A DNA stretch of 64,000 nt from Stenogyne calaminthoides (taxonomy: Eukaryota > Streptophyta > Magnoliopsida > Lamiales > Lamiaceae). Location: assembly GCA_037126765.1 (NCBI GenBank), contig JBBCBC010000001.1, positions 21,346,622 to 21,410,621 of the forward strand, in the 5' to 3' direction. The notes beneath the pieces were generated by a model. The model did no database searches. It was not told the origin of the DNA and saw only the letters and a program-made list of their open reading frames with translations. A program made the translations under genes and the position numbers. Below are positions 20,334-32,054 of the stretch, in pieces; within the stretch, counting starts at the first letter, position 1, and every line of letters begins with the position of its first letter.

Positions 20334-20690
20334 CTAGCTCATACAGAGTTCTCTGAATCTGACTTCAGATAGTGGCTTGGTTAAGATATCAGTTCTTTGC
20401 TTGTCAGTATGCATCTTTTCCATTCTGATGTTCTTCTTTTCAACATGATCTCTTATAAAATGATGTATGACATCCACATGCTTGCATCTTGTATGTAGAA
20501 CAGGATTCTGAGTGATTGCAATAGCACTATTACTGTCACAGAATATAGGTACGTTCATAGCTATAATGTTGTAATCCCTCAGCTGCTGACTAAGCCAGAG
20601 CAGTTGAGAACAACAGCTTCCTGTAGCCATATATTCTGCTTCAGTAGTAGATGTGGCAACTGATGGATGCTTCTTTAAAAATCAAGAGAT
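20334..20690 (-). pseudogene. Element A RNase H domain
   Basis: The minus-strand frame contains AEYMATGSCC-type context (MATGSCCSQLLWLSQQLRDY), VPIFCDSNSAIAITQNPVLH, HVDVIHHFIRDHVEKKNI and TDILTKPLSEVRFREL. These are the standard last blocks of a Ty1/copia polyprotein, including the conserved CDN/S-SAIA Asp. It ends at a stop at 20334. Upstream sequence to about 20850 is frameshifted relative to RT. It digests the RNA strand during reverse transcription in intact elements. Confidence 0.88.
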
Positions 20691-22074
20691 CAGTTTACTA
20701 CCTAAGAACTGATATGTTCCTGAGGTTGATTTTCTGTCTATTCTGCAACCTCCATAATCAGAATCAGAATACCCACTAAGCTCTAGATTATCATCTTATG
20801 GGTAGAATAAACCAAGGTTTACTGTCCCCTTCAGATACTTAAGAATCCGCTTAGCTGCTTCCAGGTGGCTTTGCATTGGATTTGCACAAATCGCACACAC
20901 ACCTCTCGCAAAAAGTTATATATGGTCTCTTTGGCGGTCGGTATAGTAGAGATCCAATGAGAGCCATGTATTCTTTCTGATTAGTTTTCTGGCCATTCTC
21001 ATCTGGATCCATCTTGAATCCAGTCATCATAGGAATTTTGGCTTCCTTACTATTCTGAATTCCAAACTTAGCTAACAGATTCCTGGTATACTTCGCCTTG
21101 CATATGAATATCCCTTCTGTACTTTGCTTAACTTGAAGACCCAGAAAGTAATTCATCTGACCCATCATGGACATCTTGAACTTCCCTTACATCAGTTCGC
21201 TGAATCTATCACATAGGTTCTTGTTGGGAGATCAGAAGATGATGTCGTCCACATAGATCTGAACCATCAGAATATCTTCTCCATCTTCTATTCTGAATAA
21301 GGTTCTATCCACTATTCCTTTTGTGAATCCACTGTTTATCAAGAACTGAGATAGTGTATCATACCAGGCTCTAGGAGCTTGTTTCAGGCCATAGAGAGCT
21401 TTTCTTAAACAGTACACCTGGTTGCCTTTTTCAAAGCTAGGAGGTTGTTCAATATAAACTTCCTCAGCTAGTACCCCGTTTAAGAATGCACTCTTTACGT
21501 CCATCTGATACACAATAAACCCTCTGTGGGCAGCATAAGCTAGAAATAGCCGAATGGCTTCCAGGCGAGCGACTGGTGCAAAGGTCTCATCATAATCAAT
21601 TCCTTCTGATTGTGAATACCCCTTAGCAACAAGTCTTACCTTATTTCTGGTTATGACATTATTCTCATCTCTCTTGTTCTTGAATACCCACTTGGTTCCT
21701 ATCACATCTTGATGAGTTGGTCTGTCCAGCAGTTTCCACACTTGATTCCTTTCAAACTGCTCTAATTCTTCTTGCATGGCAAGAATCCAGCTAGCATCTT
21801 GTAGAGCTTCTTCTATGGTGGTTGGTTCCTTCAAAGACAGATAACAACAATATATGGCACTTTCACCAACCTGATGTCTAGTCTGGACTCGGGCATTCGG
21901 ATTGCCAATTATCAGATCAATTGGATGGTCAGATAACCAAGTCCTTCTTTTCTGATGTATATCAGTTTGGATGTCATCATCCTCATCTAATATTGAGTCA
22001 CTAGTAGTTGGGAGTGGTGAAATAATATGATCCACTTTGCATGGACAAGTCTCAGCTGATGTTGGAATCATCAT
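20691..22074 (-). pseudogene. Element A reverse transcriptase
   Basis: RVT_2-type domain: WVFKNKRDENNVITRNKVRL, LVAKGYSQSEGIDYDETFAP, DVKSAFLNGVLAEEVYIEQP and LYGLKQAPRAWY, then the catalytic YVDD at about 21240-21255 (IYVDDIIF). In-frame stops follow immediately after YVDDIIF and again near 21190, and a frameshift occurs near 20920 before RNase H. The frame also changes at 22071-22074, where it should continue from integrase. Catalytic residues themselves are intact. Confidence 0.9.
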
Positions 22075-23270
22075 ATGTTAATGTCTTCCCATAGGAACAT
22101 CAGGTGTTCCCCTGAACCAGATGGTTCAGTTGATACTATCTCAGTTGTATCAGCTTCTTCATTGACAGTTGTACGTACCTTTGGGTCTGATTGACCTGGT
22201 GAATCAGTAAGATCAAGCTTTGGGACATACACTGTTACGTGATCTGATCCCTTGTCTTTGATACTTAGCTGATCCATTTTATGTGCATCAGGTAACAATT
22301 GATCTGGTACTGCTTGTTCTGAGGCAGATTTCTCTTGTTCAGAAGATGTCTCATCAAAGACCACATGAGGTGTTTCTTCCACAACTAGGGTTCGCCTGTT
22401 GAACACCCTGAAAGCCTTGCTGGTTGAAGAATATCCTAAGAATATACCCTCATCTAACTTGGCTTCAAAGGTTTTCAACTGACTCTTCCCATTGTTGTGT
22501 ATGAAACACTTGCACCCGAAAACATGGAAGTAAGAAACACGAGGTTTTCTGCCCTTCCACAGTTCATAGGGTGTTTTAAAGTGAGCCTTAGTCAGAGAAC
22601 ATCTGTTTTGAGTGTGGCATGCAGTGTTGATGGCTTCTGCCCAGAAACGGTTTGGAGTGGCATGTTCAGCTAACATAGTACGAGCAACTTCTTTGAGTGT
22701 TCTGTTTCTCCGTTCTGCTACTCCATTCTGTTGTGTTGTTCTTGCAGCTGATGTTTCATGTTGTATTCCAAACTTAGTGCAAAAGTCAGTAATAAAGGAG
22801 TTCAAAAATTATGTACCTTTATCGAATCTGATTTTCACAATACTGATACCCTTCTCATTCTGTAATTTCTTGAGCAGCTCGGGTATCTTTGTTGTTGTCT
22901 CATTCTTCTTATATAAGAATACCACCAAAGTAAACTTGGAATAATCATCCACGATCACCAGAGTGTATTTGCGTCCGCTGAGACTAAGTGGTGTAACTGG
23001 TCCAAATAAATCCATATGGAGCAGTTGCAGTACTCTGCTGGATGCTGGTCCTGGGATTCCCTTGAATGAGGTTTTTACCTGTTTTCCCTTCTGACATGCA
23101 ACACATGTCTGATCCTTAGAGAATACCTCATTCGGGAGACCCTCAACCAAAGACATCCTTGCTATCTTGTTAAGAGTTTTAAAGTTCAGATGGTTCATTC
23201 TCTTGTGCCATAGCCAACTGCTGCTTTTGGAACTCTTAACAATCAGACATGCATTTCTTGGACAACTGTT
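22071..23270 (-). pseudogene. Element A integrase with GAG-pre-integrase zinc finger
   Basis: The HHCC finger includes HKRMNHLNFKTLNKIAR and CVACQKGKQVKTS. The catalytic core has Asp in LLHMDLFGPV, Asp in IRFDKGT and Glu in QQNGVAERRNRT, so D,D-35-E is present. One in-frame TAA at 22809-22811 splits the core, just after the second Asp. Downstream are the copia-specific motifs FHVFGCKCFIHNNGK and DEGIFLGYSSTSKAFRVFN. The 22071-22300 tail is the variable linker to RT. Confidence 0.9.
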
Positions 23271-23640
23271 TCAATCTGCAGTATAGATCGTTCCTTTCCT
23301 TGAACTAGTTAACAAGATCTGTTGAGTAGCTCGATTCTTGATAGTGCATTGATCAGTCAAGAACTCAACACTGAATCCGTTGTCGCAGAATTGTGAAACC
23401 GATAACAGGTTATGCTTCAAACCTTTGACATACGAGACTCCAGTAACCTGTACATCATCATTCTCTAAGGTTCTGAATCCTCTGGTAAAACCAAAGTTAT
23501 CATCACCAAAGAGTACACGTGGGCTTTCTTGTTCTGTGTATGAGCTAAGGAGATGTTTGCTTCCAGTCATGTGCCTTGAGCATCCACTATCGATGTACCA
23601 TATAGTTGCTTATACACCTCCTTTATTGGCCAAACCCACG
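23271..23640 (-). pseudogene. Element A aspartic protease
   Basis: WYIDSGCSRHMTG carries the intact catalytic DSG triad, at about 23585-23600. It is followed by GVSYVKGLKHNLLSVSQFCD, the usual end of the copia protease region. The domain works as a homodimer to cut the Gag-Pol precursor. The frame ends at a stop at 23271, before the integrase finger. Confidence 0.82.
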
Positions 23641-24742
23641 CGAACCTGCAATCATATCAGGCTTTAGGTACCCCAGTAGAATCGGGTCCTGGGGGGTTAG
23701 AAATACCTTTCGAGATCCAAACAAATCTGGCACCTTTGTTGAAAACAGAGGGCTTGATTTGTCTCCCATAAACATCTACATAATCATACGTCTCTTCATA
23801 TGCAATCTGGTCAGTATGATCATGAGTGTGAGCCTTGGATGAATCAGAAGACTTGGGATTTTTCATTGATATTTGTCTTCTTTTAAACCAGTGGGGCTCA
23901 GGTGCAGCAGCCCTAGGTTTCTGATTGTAAGGGTAGGTACGACTGCTACCATTAAAATATTCATATCTTTTTAGCATATCTGGTCTCAGCAGTTTATCCT
24001 TAGCTTGCTTGTTAGGCAGCTTGACCTGATTAGGTTTCAGATCAGATTTCCCTTTGAGAGGTTCTCTTTTCTAATTCCTAATCTGCTGATCAGGTTGAGG
24101 TTTCTTCAGAAGAACAGGGTTCTTCTGTTGATTCATCAGCTGATGTTTGATCAGTTGGAGTCCATTTATGTTCCCTTTCTGATCAGACACTTGCCTTGTC
24201 TGGTCAGCTGATCCTTTTCCCTTATCTGATACAGATTTGGCTTTTCGTGTATCGTGATTAGAAACTCGTTTGATTACACTTTTCTGAAGTGAACCAGACA
24301 GGGCTTTTGAGGATGCAGAAGGGTGTTCATACCCAATTCCCTTCTTATTAGTTGACGTACTAAAATAGTTGTTCAGATCTTGAACAGTCTTAGATGATTT
24401 TGTAAAAACCTCTATTTTCTTACGCAAACTATCCTTAGTAACTTTTAGACTCTCATGCAGTCGGAAGAGTTCATCAAACTTAGCTTGAAGGATTTTGAGA
24501 TCATCAACTTACTGTTTGTTAATGGCTAGTTGTTCCTTAATCAGTCTAGCCTGATCAGAAGAACTGACTTTCAGAAGCTCCAGTTTTGTAGTCATTTTCT
24601 GAACAGTCTCAGCTGATTTCAGTTCAGCAACCTTCCTTGCAGCATTTTCTTTAACAAGTTGAATATTTTCTATCCTTAGCTTGTCGTTCTCAGCTTCCAC
24701 TATAGTATAAGTGTCTACTGCATTAGAGAGATCATCAAGCAA
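23641..24742 (-). pseudogene. Element A gag tail: coiled coil and basic linker
   Basis: Frames 24509-24742 (helix-forming NDKLRIENIQLVKENAARKV) and 24071-24427 and 23657-23977 (basic, with YFNGSSRTYPYNQKPRAA and SNPPGPDSTGVPK) lie between the zinc knuckle and protease. They are in different frames, so the region has several indels. Element B has the same layout in one long frame (55324-56304). Confidence 0.65.
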
Positions 24743-24847
24743 TTGCTCACTTTAGAGCTGCAGGTCAATCTCTCCAGCAGGTGTGCTCAGCACAGCTGGT
24801 GTGGAAACAAAAAACACAGATGGTTTAGAAGATACCTCAGATTGATC

Positions 24848-25387
24848 TTATTCCTTGGCCATGAGACAGATGTCATCATTAGATGAGAACATCAGACCAT
24901 CGAAGTCGTTGAAGTCATCATCATTGCTCATCAGGCAGAAATCCTCTACAGATGAGTAACCAGAATCTTCTGATGGCAGAGAAGAGTCATCTATTCCTGT
25001 AGTGTCAGCAACCATAACTTTTTTGTCTCTGTATCGTTGCTCTCTTTTGTTCCTCTTATCTTCTCTTTCTCTAGGCGTCAGGTCAGGGCAGTCTGCACTG
25101 TAGTGACCTGGTTTCTGGCAGTTGAAGCAGACTCCTCTCTCTACTGAACTTCTTCTGGCAGGTGAGTCATGTCTTCTGTATGATCTTTCAGGTGACTTCC
25201 CTATTTGCCTTTGATCTGAATTTCTCCTTTCTGATTTGTGATCTTCAGCACGATCATCTCTTTTCTTTTCTCTTTGGTCGTCTCTTCTGTCATCAGATCT
25301 ATTTCTTTCATGTGATCTGTCAGACGATCTTCTTTCTCTTCCTCTGCTATTCTGATAGTCTTTGTAGAATCTTCTATACTTTCCCAT
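24848..25387 (-). pseudogene. Element A gag nucleocapsid with CCHC zinc knuckle
   Basis: A strongly basic RS/RD-rich segment (RGRERRSSDRSHERN, DDQREKKRDDRAEDHKSE) precedes the CCHC knuckle CFNCQKPGHYSADCPD at about 25080-25130. An acidic tail ends NDDICLMAKE. CCHC knuckles bind RNA in the nucleocapsid. The frame is offset from capsid (25395-25946) at the stop at 25395. Confidence 0.85.
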
Positions 25388-25394
25388 TTCTTCG

Positions 25395-25946
25395 TTAAGA
25401 TCTCAGAATCTTGTAGTTGATGTCTTTGTCGGACATTTCTCGTCCTAATTCTCTGTGCTTGTTGATCGACATGGTAATCCTTCCATCTAACTGATTGATT
25501 GTCTCGTTGGGCAGCATCTTGAGTTTTTTGAACTTAACCAGTTCGGCATGTAATCTGCTGTCTTTGATCTGATCGTTTCCTTCGCATATCTCAGCTAGAG
25601 TATCCCACATCTGCTTCGCAGTCTTGAGATATTTGATCTTCTCTCTTGTGATCTTATCCATCGTCTTCATGATGATATGTCTTGCAACCGTATCCAGATT
25701 TGACAACTTCCTTTCTTCAGCATCCATCAGAGATGGACTCTTTCTGATCCGAGCGCCAACTGGAAAATCTGGATCACCACCTTCAGATGGGTTGTTGTGG
25801 TAGATAATGATAGGTTCTTGTTCAAGAACTTCCATCATTCTGCTTCTTATAGCTCCCAGATGATTGCTCATGAGTATGACCCAATCTGCATACTCATCAA
25901 TAGAAAACTTGGGTAGATCATGATACATACCAGATGTATTATCCAT
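25395..25946 (-). pseudogene. Element A gag capsid (UBN2-type)
   Basis: Starts at ATG 25946 (MDNTSGMYHDLPKF), about 120 bp after the primer-binding site. It contains RHIIMKTMDKITREKIKYL and AKQMWDTLAEICEGNDQIKD, typical of the copia capsid. The protein stops at NYKILRS, where related capsids continue another 60 or so residues; the knuckle segment follows almost at once in a shifted frame. A short internal deletion is therefore likely. Confidence 0.85.
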
Positions 25947-26069
25947 GCTTAGTGAGTTTTGAAAACAGATGAAGTTTTAAAAACAGTTTTTCAAGATCTG
26001 TTCAAGTGACCACAAAGGTTCTTCCTCAAGAACCGATGATATTCAAAGCCAGTGGTCCGTAGAACCACT

Positions 26070-26081
26070 GCTCTGATACCA
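26070..26081 (-). other. Primer-binding site of element A
   Basis: Minus-strand TGGTATCAGAGC begins 2 bp after the 5' LTR end (26084) and is complementary to initiator Met tRNA. The same site occurs in elements E (43971-43982) and F (34663-34674). Confidence 0.9.
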
Positions 26082-26083
26082 CT

Positions 26084-27706
26084 TGTAGGTCCTGAATGGG
26101 TTTTGTGAGGGCATAAGTCTAGAGGGGAGGGGTGAATAGACTTCTGAAAAATTTTCGTGTAAGATCAGGTGTGATGTCAGGTTGCCTGATCAGAGTGCGT
26201 GTGAATCAGTTTGGAATGATATCCAACTTACTGATCGCCTGATCGCAGACCAGTTCGGTGTCTATCAGTTTAACTGATGTGCGGAAGCTAGTTTTAACAC
26301 GTGTGAAAAACCAATTTTATAAGATCAGATTCTGAAGTCTATTTTCAATCAGATGACTGAAATGTCAAGCTGGTCAGATTAGTTGCTTGATGCAGACTGA
26401 TCCTAACTCAGAATATGTATGCAGTTTAAAGCCAAGTTGTGTGCAATAGTGCAAAACAGTTAAGAGCAAGTAAATACACACAAGATTTTTATAGTGGTTG
26501 GGACAACCAGTCCTACGTCCACTATTCCCTATCACAAGGGGCACCAACTTAACCAACTGGACTTAGTTTATTGTATTAGTCCAACACAATACAACCAACA
26601 GATGTTTATAGAGTTCTCACTCAACCGATCCCAGAAATCAGAACTAGAAACCCTAGTCTGAAATCTTGCTAAACAAACTTAACCTAACTTTGAGTTTGGG
26701 TAAAGATTTGTTGTTTGTTCCAACTGGAATTATATCCTAGTTTTGAGGTAGCCTTAAGCTAGAGGATAAGAATTATGTGCTAAGAACTAATGGGATGAAC
26801 ACTTATAAAAACTAAACTTGAATTTGTGTTCTTCGTGCGGAAATCTTGATATAGCTTGAGCTTGATGATAATTTCCGTGTCTTCACTCTGAAGAGTAATC
26901 CCATATTTATAGACCTCGAAATCAAAGAGCCGTTGGAGAGCAATTTGAATTTCAGCCTATTTTTGGTAGGTTGCAGGATTGATTTGACTTGCTTCAGGAA
27001 CGGCATGGCTGAAAGCGTGTATATTTGTCCTTTCTAGCCGTTTGACTTATGCAGCGCCGAATCTCGCATTGTCAGCTCCGTACGTACGTGTCTCGTTCTC
27101 ATTGGTTAACAAGTACACGGATTCAGTGTTTGTTCTACCAACTAAAGTTGACATTCTTCTTGTCTGATAGTACGTATGATCTGGTGTAACATCAGTTGTC
27201 ACCTGGTGTGAGCTGACCTAATTAGATAAAACTGATCAGTCTACCTGATAGAGTCTTCTGGTGCAAGTTGTCTTAGCTCAACTAGCAGACTCGACTGATG
27301 TAGGTCTTCTGGTCTTCTGGTCTTGATCTTCTGGTAGTCATCTGATCTTCAGGTCTTCTGAACTTGAGCTTCATGTCTTCACCTGATCATCTGACTAACT
27401 AACTCGTCTGATCTTCTGACCTCGTCTGGTCTTCTGACTCGTCTTGTCTTTTGCCTTCTTATCTGGTCTTCTGACTTGACTTGTCTTCAGACCTTATCTG
27501 GTCTTCTGACTTGACTTGTCCTCTGACCTGACCTATACATATTGGGTTCTCCCTCAATATGTGACCTATCTTATACATCAGTTGTCTATACATTTCAGCT
27601 GGTCATCCTATCCTGATTTTAAGTCATCAGTCAGCTAACAGGTCTGACTGGTCCTATTACAACTGTTTTGGCACTTCCATCAAAACTTAATACAGATTTC
27701 CCAATA
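26084..27706 (-). repeat. 5' LTR of element A (1,623 bp)
   Basis: It runs from TGTAGGTCCT to TTTCCCAATA; the last CA has mutated to TA. It retains the 282-bp segment missing from the 3' LTR. A minus-strand TATA box, CTATAAATATGG, lies at 26901-26912. The two LTRs agree over most of their length but differ at many CTGA/TCAG words. A CTGA-rich minisatellite occupies about 27300-27540. Confidence 0.88.
26901..26912 (-). promoter_or_regulatory. TATA box of the element A 5' LTR
   Basis: CTATAAATATGG on the minus strand. The equivalent in element C's LTR is at 62919-62930. The element A 3' LTR lost it in the 282-bp deletion. Confidence 0.6.
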
Positions 27707-27711
27707 GAGAT

Positions 27712-28237
27712 GAAGTGGAGGAGACATAGACGATTAATGGATCAATTAATCACAATGAATGAATGGAAATTGAAGAGAAAATGTCATTCATCCAAACATA
27801 TGGATGGAGAGAGAAAATATTTTTTTGCAAAAAAATGGGTAGAAACAAGGTGATTGATAATCATTACGAGAGTATGTTTAAACAATTAAATATTTAAAAA
27901 TTAATGATGTGGAGATGATGTAGATGAGACATAGTTGATTAATGGATCAATTAATCACAATCATTTCTACATTACTAATTTTCAAATATTAAATTGTTTA
28001 AACACACTCTCATAATAATTCTTTAATCATGCATCCATTCATACACCTTTTGTGGGTCCCATTATTACCATATTTCTACCTCTTTTTTTTTTTCCAAAAA
28101 AAGTATTTTATCTCTTCATCCATATGTTTGGATGGATGTCACTTAATTTAAAAATCATGTACAATAATTTTAAACACCAACTTTCATTCATCTAATATTT
28201 AAACACCCATTGAATGAACCATTATTGATGCTCTTAG
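27712..28237. mobile_element. Right part of the foldback MITE split by element A
   Basis: It carries the end 'gggtgtttaaatattagatg' (as reverse complement near 28175-28210), inverted relative to 9849-9960. It also contains a partial internal duplication: 'gattaatggatcaattaat' occurs at 27732 and at about 27935. It contains no gene; the 27668-27853 frame crosses the LTR junction and is spurious. Confidence 0.6.
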
Positions 28238-28465
28238 TCCAACCCTTATCGGTGATCAAGGGGCTAGTCTAACGGTCCTAGTTTGTGTTAAACTAAGAAA
28301 ATATAAAATGTGCTTTGTGATTAGTGAATTGAGTTTTACAAGTACATATGTTTTTTTTTAGGAAATAAACATATCCGTTAATAATTTGCAATACATTGTG
28401 AGTACATAGGGTACGCTACTCCTGAGAAACCAACTCTAGACCTACCCAATCGAGAGGGCAAGACA
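28238..28465. other. Intergenic DNA
   Basis: No feature recognised in this short AT-rich stretch. It is the left target flank of the solo LTR at 28466. Confidence 0.4.
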
Positions 28466-30282
28466 TGTTGGGGTTATACTGAAAAATATATTTTTTACTT
28501 TGTATAATCAAATTGAATTTTTTATTTATTTACTGAAATAAATTATTTATCACTGTTGCGCTAAATATGAATGAATGTTATATATATATATATTTACCGC
28601 ATATATGTTCAATAAATAGTACGTGTTACATTGTAGTTAATTTGGTGATACCAGATCACGGAAGATCAAATTAACAGTTCCTCGTAACTAAATACAAAGT
28701 TCACAACCTAGATGGAAATGAACAATCCATCGTGAAATGTTGAAGTGTAAAGCTCAGATTGACTTGTCTTGACTAAGATATTGCACTAGTGCATTATGGT
28801 GCGTTGAATAGGACCTACAGGAGGATAAATTCTTCAGCACTGAACATAGAAGAATTAGACCTCAGTGGTTCGTTATTTCATAATCTCTGTTCCTTAAATA
28901 GGATTGTGTGAAATTAATAACTATTGCTTTGACTTATGCTAAGAAGAGAATCAACGTGATTCGATACCTTATATCTTGGCCAATATTATTGATTACACGA
29001 CGATTGCTAAGATTTAATACGGAAAATCGTGTGCAAGTACGACTTGCTTGATTTGTCCCCTTGGTGGGCTCAGAATCTTTATCATACCAAATCTTGCAAG
29101 TGGAAATTTAGTTTCGGTATGGATAATAATGTTTAGCTGTCTTTATTCCAAGGACAAATATATTAATTAATATAAAGTCTATTCAGTGGCTTAATTAATT
29201 AGTGGACTAAGATAATCTTAAACACGGGAAATAATGACCGGGAGCCATATTATTGTGAAGTCGTAATATGGGTTAAGATGGATAGTTCAATATTAATTTT
29301 ATAGTGGAATAAATTAATATTAATGGGCTTGATTAATATTTTGGCTAAATATTAAAGTTTCATAGCCCATTGGAGGTCCAATCTTAATTCTCATAAAGAC
29401 CCCTCAAATAGCCCAAATTAAAGTACAATTAATGAAAAGGAGAAGAAAATATTATGGCCTAATTTTTCCATTAAATTTCGAAATTAGTAAATAAAATGGG
29501 AGAAAGATTTTCTTTGAATTTTGTTATGGAATGAAGATAAGTATTCTTGGAATATAAGATTATCTCATTAAATTCAAGAAATCTCCCACTTGGTTATTTA
29601 TTAATTAAATTTTCAAAAATTCCATAACAATAAGGAGGAGAAGATTTTGTTGGGAGATATTTTGGGAAATAGAATATATTGGATATATTCAAGATTGTTT
29701 CTTGGAGAAGAAGCAATGAAATTTTCCAATGCTCCAATTGACCTAAATTTTCGTCCCCCCCTTATTATAAATAGGAGATGAATTTTTCATCTCCAAGATA
29801 ACACAAAAATTGATTTTTTCGGAAAAATATCAGCGTCGATAAAATATCAAATATTTTTAAACGTCGACAGATTGTGTTTTCTCGAAAAACTTCAATTGTG
29901 AGTGTGAAATTCCATGTGTTGGAAATATTAGAAATCCACAAAGGTGGTGGCAAAATATTTTATTTTTCTCCTTTATTAAAATCGTTCGTGTGAATCCTTC
30001 CACCGAATTACGTTCGTGGACGTGTGACATATTTGGGAAGGCTCTTTGAGTTGATCCATCGTCTCAACGGTTGTCTCTACAAGAGGTATGTAATTTCGTA
30101 ACTCCTAGATTCCGCATGCTTAGGATTTACGTGAATTACGTGTACGCATGTTGCTTATTTGTTTGTTTAATTATTATGTTGAATTGATTTAGGATTAATT
30201 CATGTTACTAATTAATTGATTAATTTAAATATGTATTTAAATTCATCTCGAAAATATTCGGGCACCCCTTTATTTCCCAACA
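28466..30282 (+). repeat. Solo LTR of the element D family, 1,817 bp
   Basis: Starts TGTTGGGGTTATACTG and ends TTTCCCAACA, flanked by the 5-bp duplication AGACA (28461-28465 and 30283-30287). It aligns with the 3' LTR of element D from 60654 (same start, 'ccacttggttatttatt'-like middle). A TATA box lies at about 29764-29773. There is no primer-binding site or internal domain, so it is the product of LTR-LTR recombination. Confidence 0.88.
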
Positions 30283-30288
30283 AGACAA

Positions 30289-32049
30289 TGTTGAAATTTA
30301 CTAGCACGTAAAGTAGTTAAACATGCGCAGCGGAATAAATAATTCACCAACAACGAATCAGCAATTGCATAATTAAAATAACAGAATACGTAAACGGAAT
30401 TCTTACAGTGCTTCGTAAGCAATTTCCTCAAGTACGGTATCCATGTAATTCAAGTTAATGAACTTGCACATATTTGTTAGCGTTGAATCCTAGATGAATT
30501 TGCTAGGAAAATTCTATACTAGAGATTTTATGGAGGAAATATTTCTTGTGTTTTAATTAATTCCCAAGGACTCATATAAGTGTAACACTGCGATAAATCA
30601 GGTCTATACATGAATTCTTTTACTGTTATGTGCAAAAACTATATTCGTTATACACAAAAACTTTCACTGTTTAAAAATATAAAATATTTTTAAACAATGA
30701 GAGTTTTTATGCATAACAGTAATAGTTTTTATTTATAACAGTGATAGTTTTTATACATAACAGTGATCTAAGAAAACTGAGTTCACGGTGAACTCGGGTT
30801 CACACAAATTTTTGTCCCCATATATATAGGGGAGGTTTAGCTTAAACCCTAAGTTATTTCCTGAAAATCCATTAAATCAAATCTCATAGATTTGATTTCC
30901 ATATATATATTTTCCTACAATAATATTTCATATATTATTTTGGGATTCCTAGTTAATTGAATCCAACTTAATTAAACAATAATAGTAATTAATTCTAAAT
31001 ATAATTATTATTACTTCTCCATAAATTAAATATTACATCCAATTTAAAATTTAATCAATCAACTATAATCTGTAAACGAAAGTTACTTGTTGTGTGACCC
31101 ATAAGACCTCATATATCGAGCGATTAGTCAAACTAACAGTCTTAATTGAACCCTAGTCAATAAATCAGACATTCTCAATATATAAGGTACATTGCGAGGA
31201 ACTTGCAACAACCTGTAACATATGTGGGCTATTGTGAAAATATTCTTTCATTCATGAATACCCGATTAAGTCTTGAACATGATGAAGTGTCTATTCAAAT
31301 AACTTAATCATATTTTCTCATTACGCTAATTGATCACGTTTATCACAATTGAACACAAAGTCTAAATGTGGCGTGCATTGGCCAATGACTAATGATCTAG
31401 TATGAGAAGACGAGTATTCTCTCTAAATCCACATTGAGGAATGAATCATTTTCTTGGCTCAACTACCAAGCACATGCACTTCGTGATGAACTCAATCCAT
31501 GACATATCTATCCATGAAGAGTGCAAGCGTCGGTCATGGTCAAAGTTCACCACTCCGCACATGTCGTGCCTATTGACCTCAAGTCAGAGGAGAATCACAT
31601 CGCTCCCACTAACCGAGACAACCGTAGACACTTAAGTGGAATAACATCAAACGGTTTCTCGGATGGGTATACCAATACCCTCTAAGGTATATGTGGATCC
31701 ATTATGAGATACCTAATATCTCGTAGTAAGTGAGAACTACTACACTCTCTAAGAGTATGATGCAGATTTCGTACACCAATCTCAAATGCATCATCAATAT
31801 CCCAGTCTTGATGATCCTTGATCGGGGCTATTTGAGAACCATGCTTAAGTAATCTGAGGTCTCACATCCTCAATGACAACATTGGTTCATGGAAACACAT
31901 ATAAGAATAAATGCAAACAATCAAACATAATATTCAAACAAGTGTATAACCATACATTAATATTAAATGAACTATAATATTAAATCAACTGAATATCATC
32001 GAATATTATGTCCTTACAAATAATTGTCTCTAGGACACTAATACTAATA
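30289..32049 (-). repeat. Solo LTR of the element E family, about 1,761 bp
   Basis: It is the reverse complement of the LTR at 42416-43969: 'cgcagcggaataaat' at the left, 'ggacactaata' at the right. The ends have decayed (CA to TA). GACAA at 30284-30288 and 32050-32054 is a likely target duplication. No primer-binding site adjoins it. Its left duplication overlaps the target of the solo LTR at 28466-30282, so the second insertion landed within a few bases of its end. Confidence 0.8.
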
Positions 32050-32054
32050 GACAA

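Larger units (their letters stand above)
10671..27706 (-). mobile_element. Element A: Sirevirus-like Ty1/copia retrotransposon, 17.0 kb with nested insert
   Basis: A complete element bounded by LTRs and by the 5-bp target duplication GAGAT (10666-10670 and 27707-27711). The minus-strand order is 5' LTR, primer-binding site, gag, protease, integrase, reverse transcriptase, RNase H, extra env-position gene, degenerate polypurine tract, 3' LTR. The domain order is that of Ty1/copia. The extra downstream gene, PBS type and gag with a long coiled-coil tail are typical of the SIRE1/Maximus (Sirevirus) lineage. An insert of roughly 4 kb between RNase H and the env-like gene inflates its length. Every gene is interrupted, so the copy is not autonomous. 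Confidence 0.88.
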
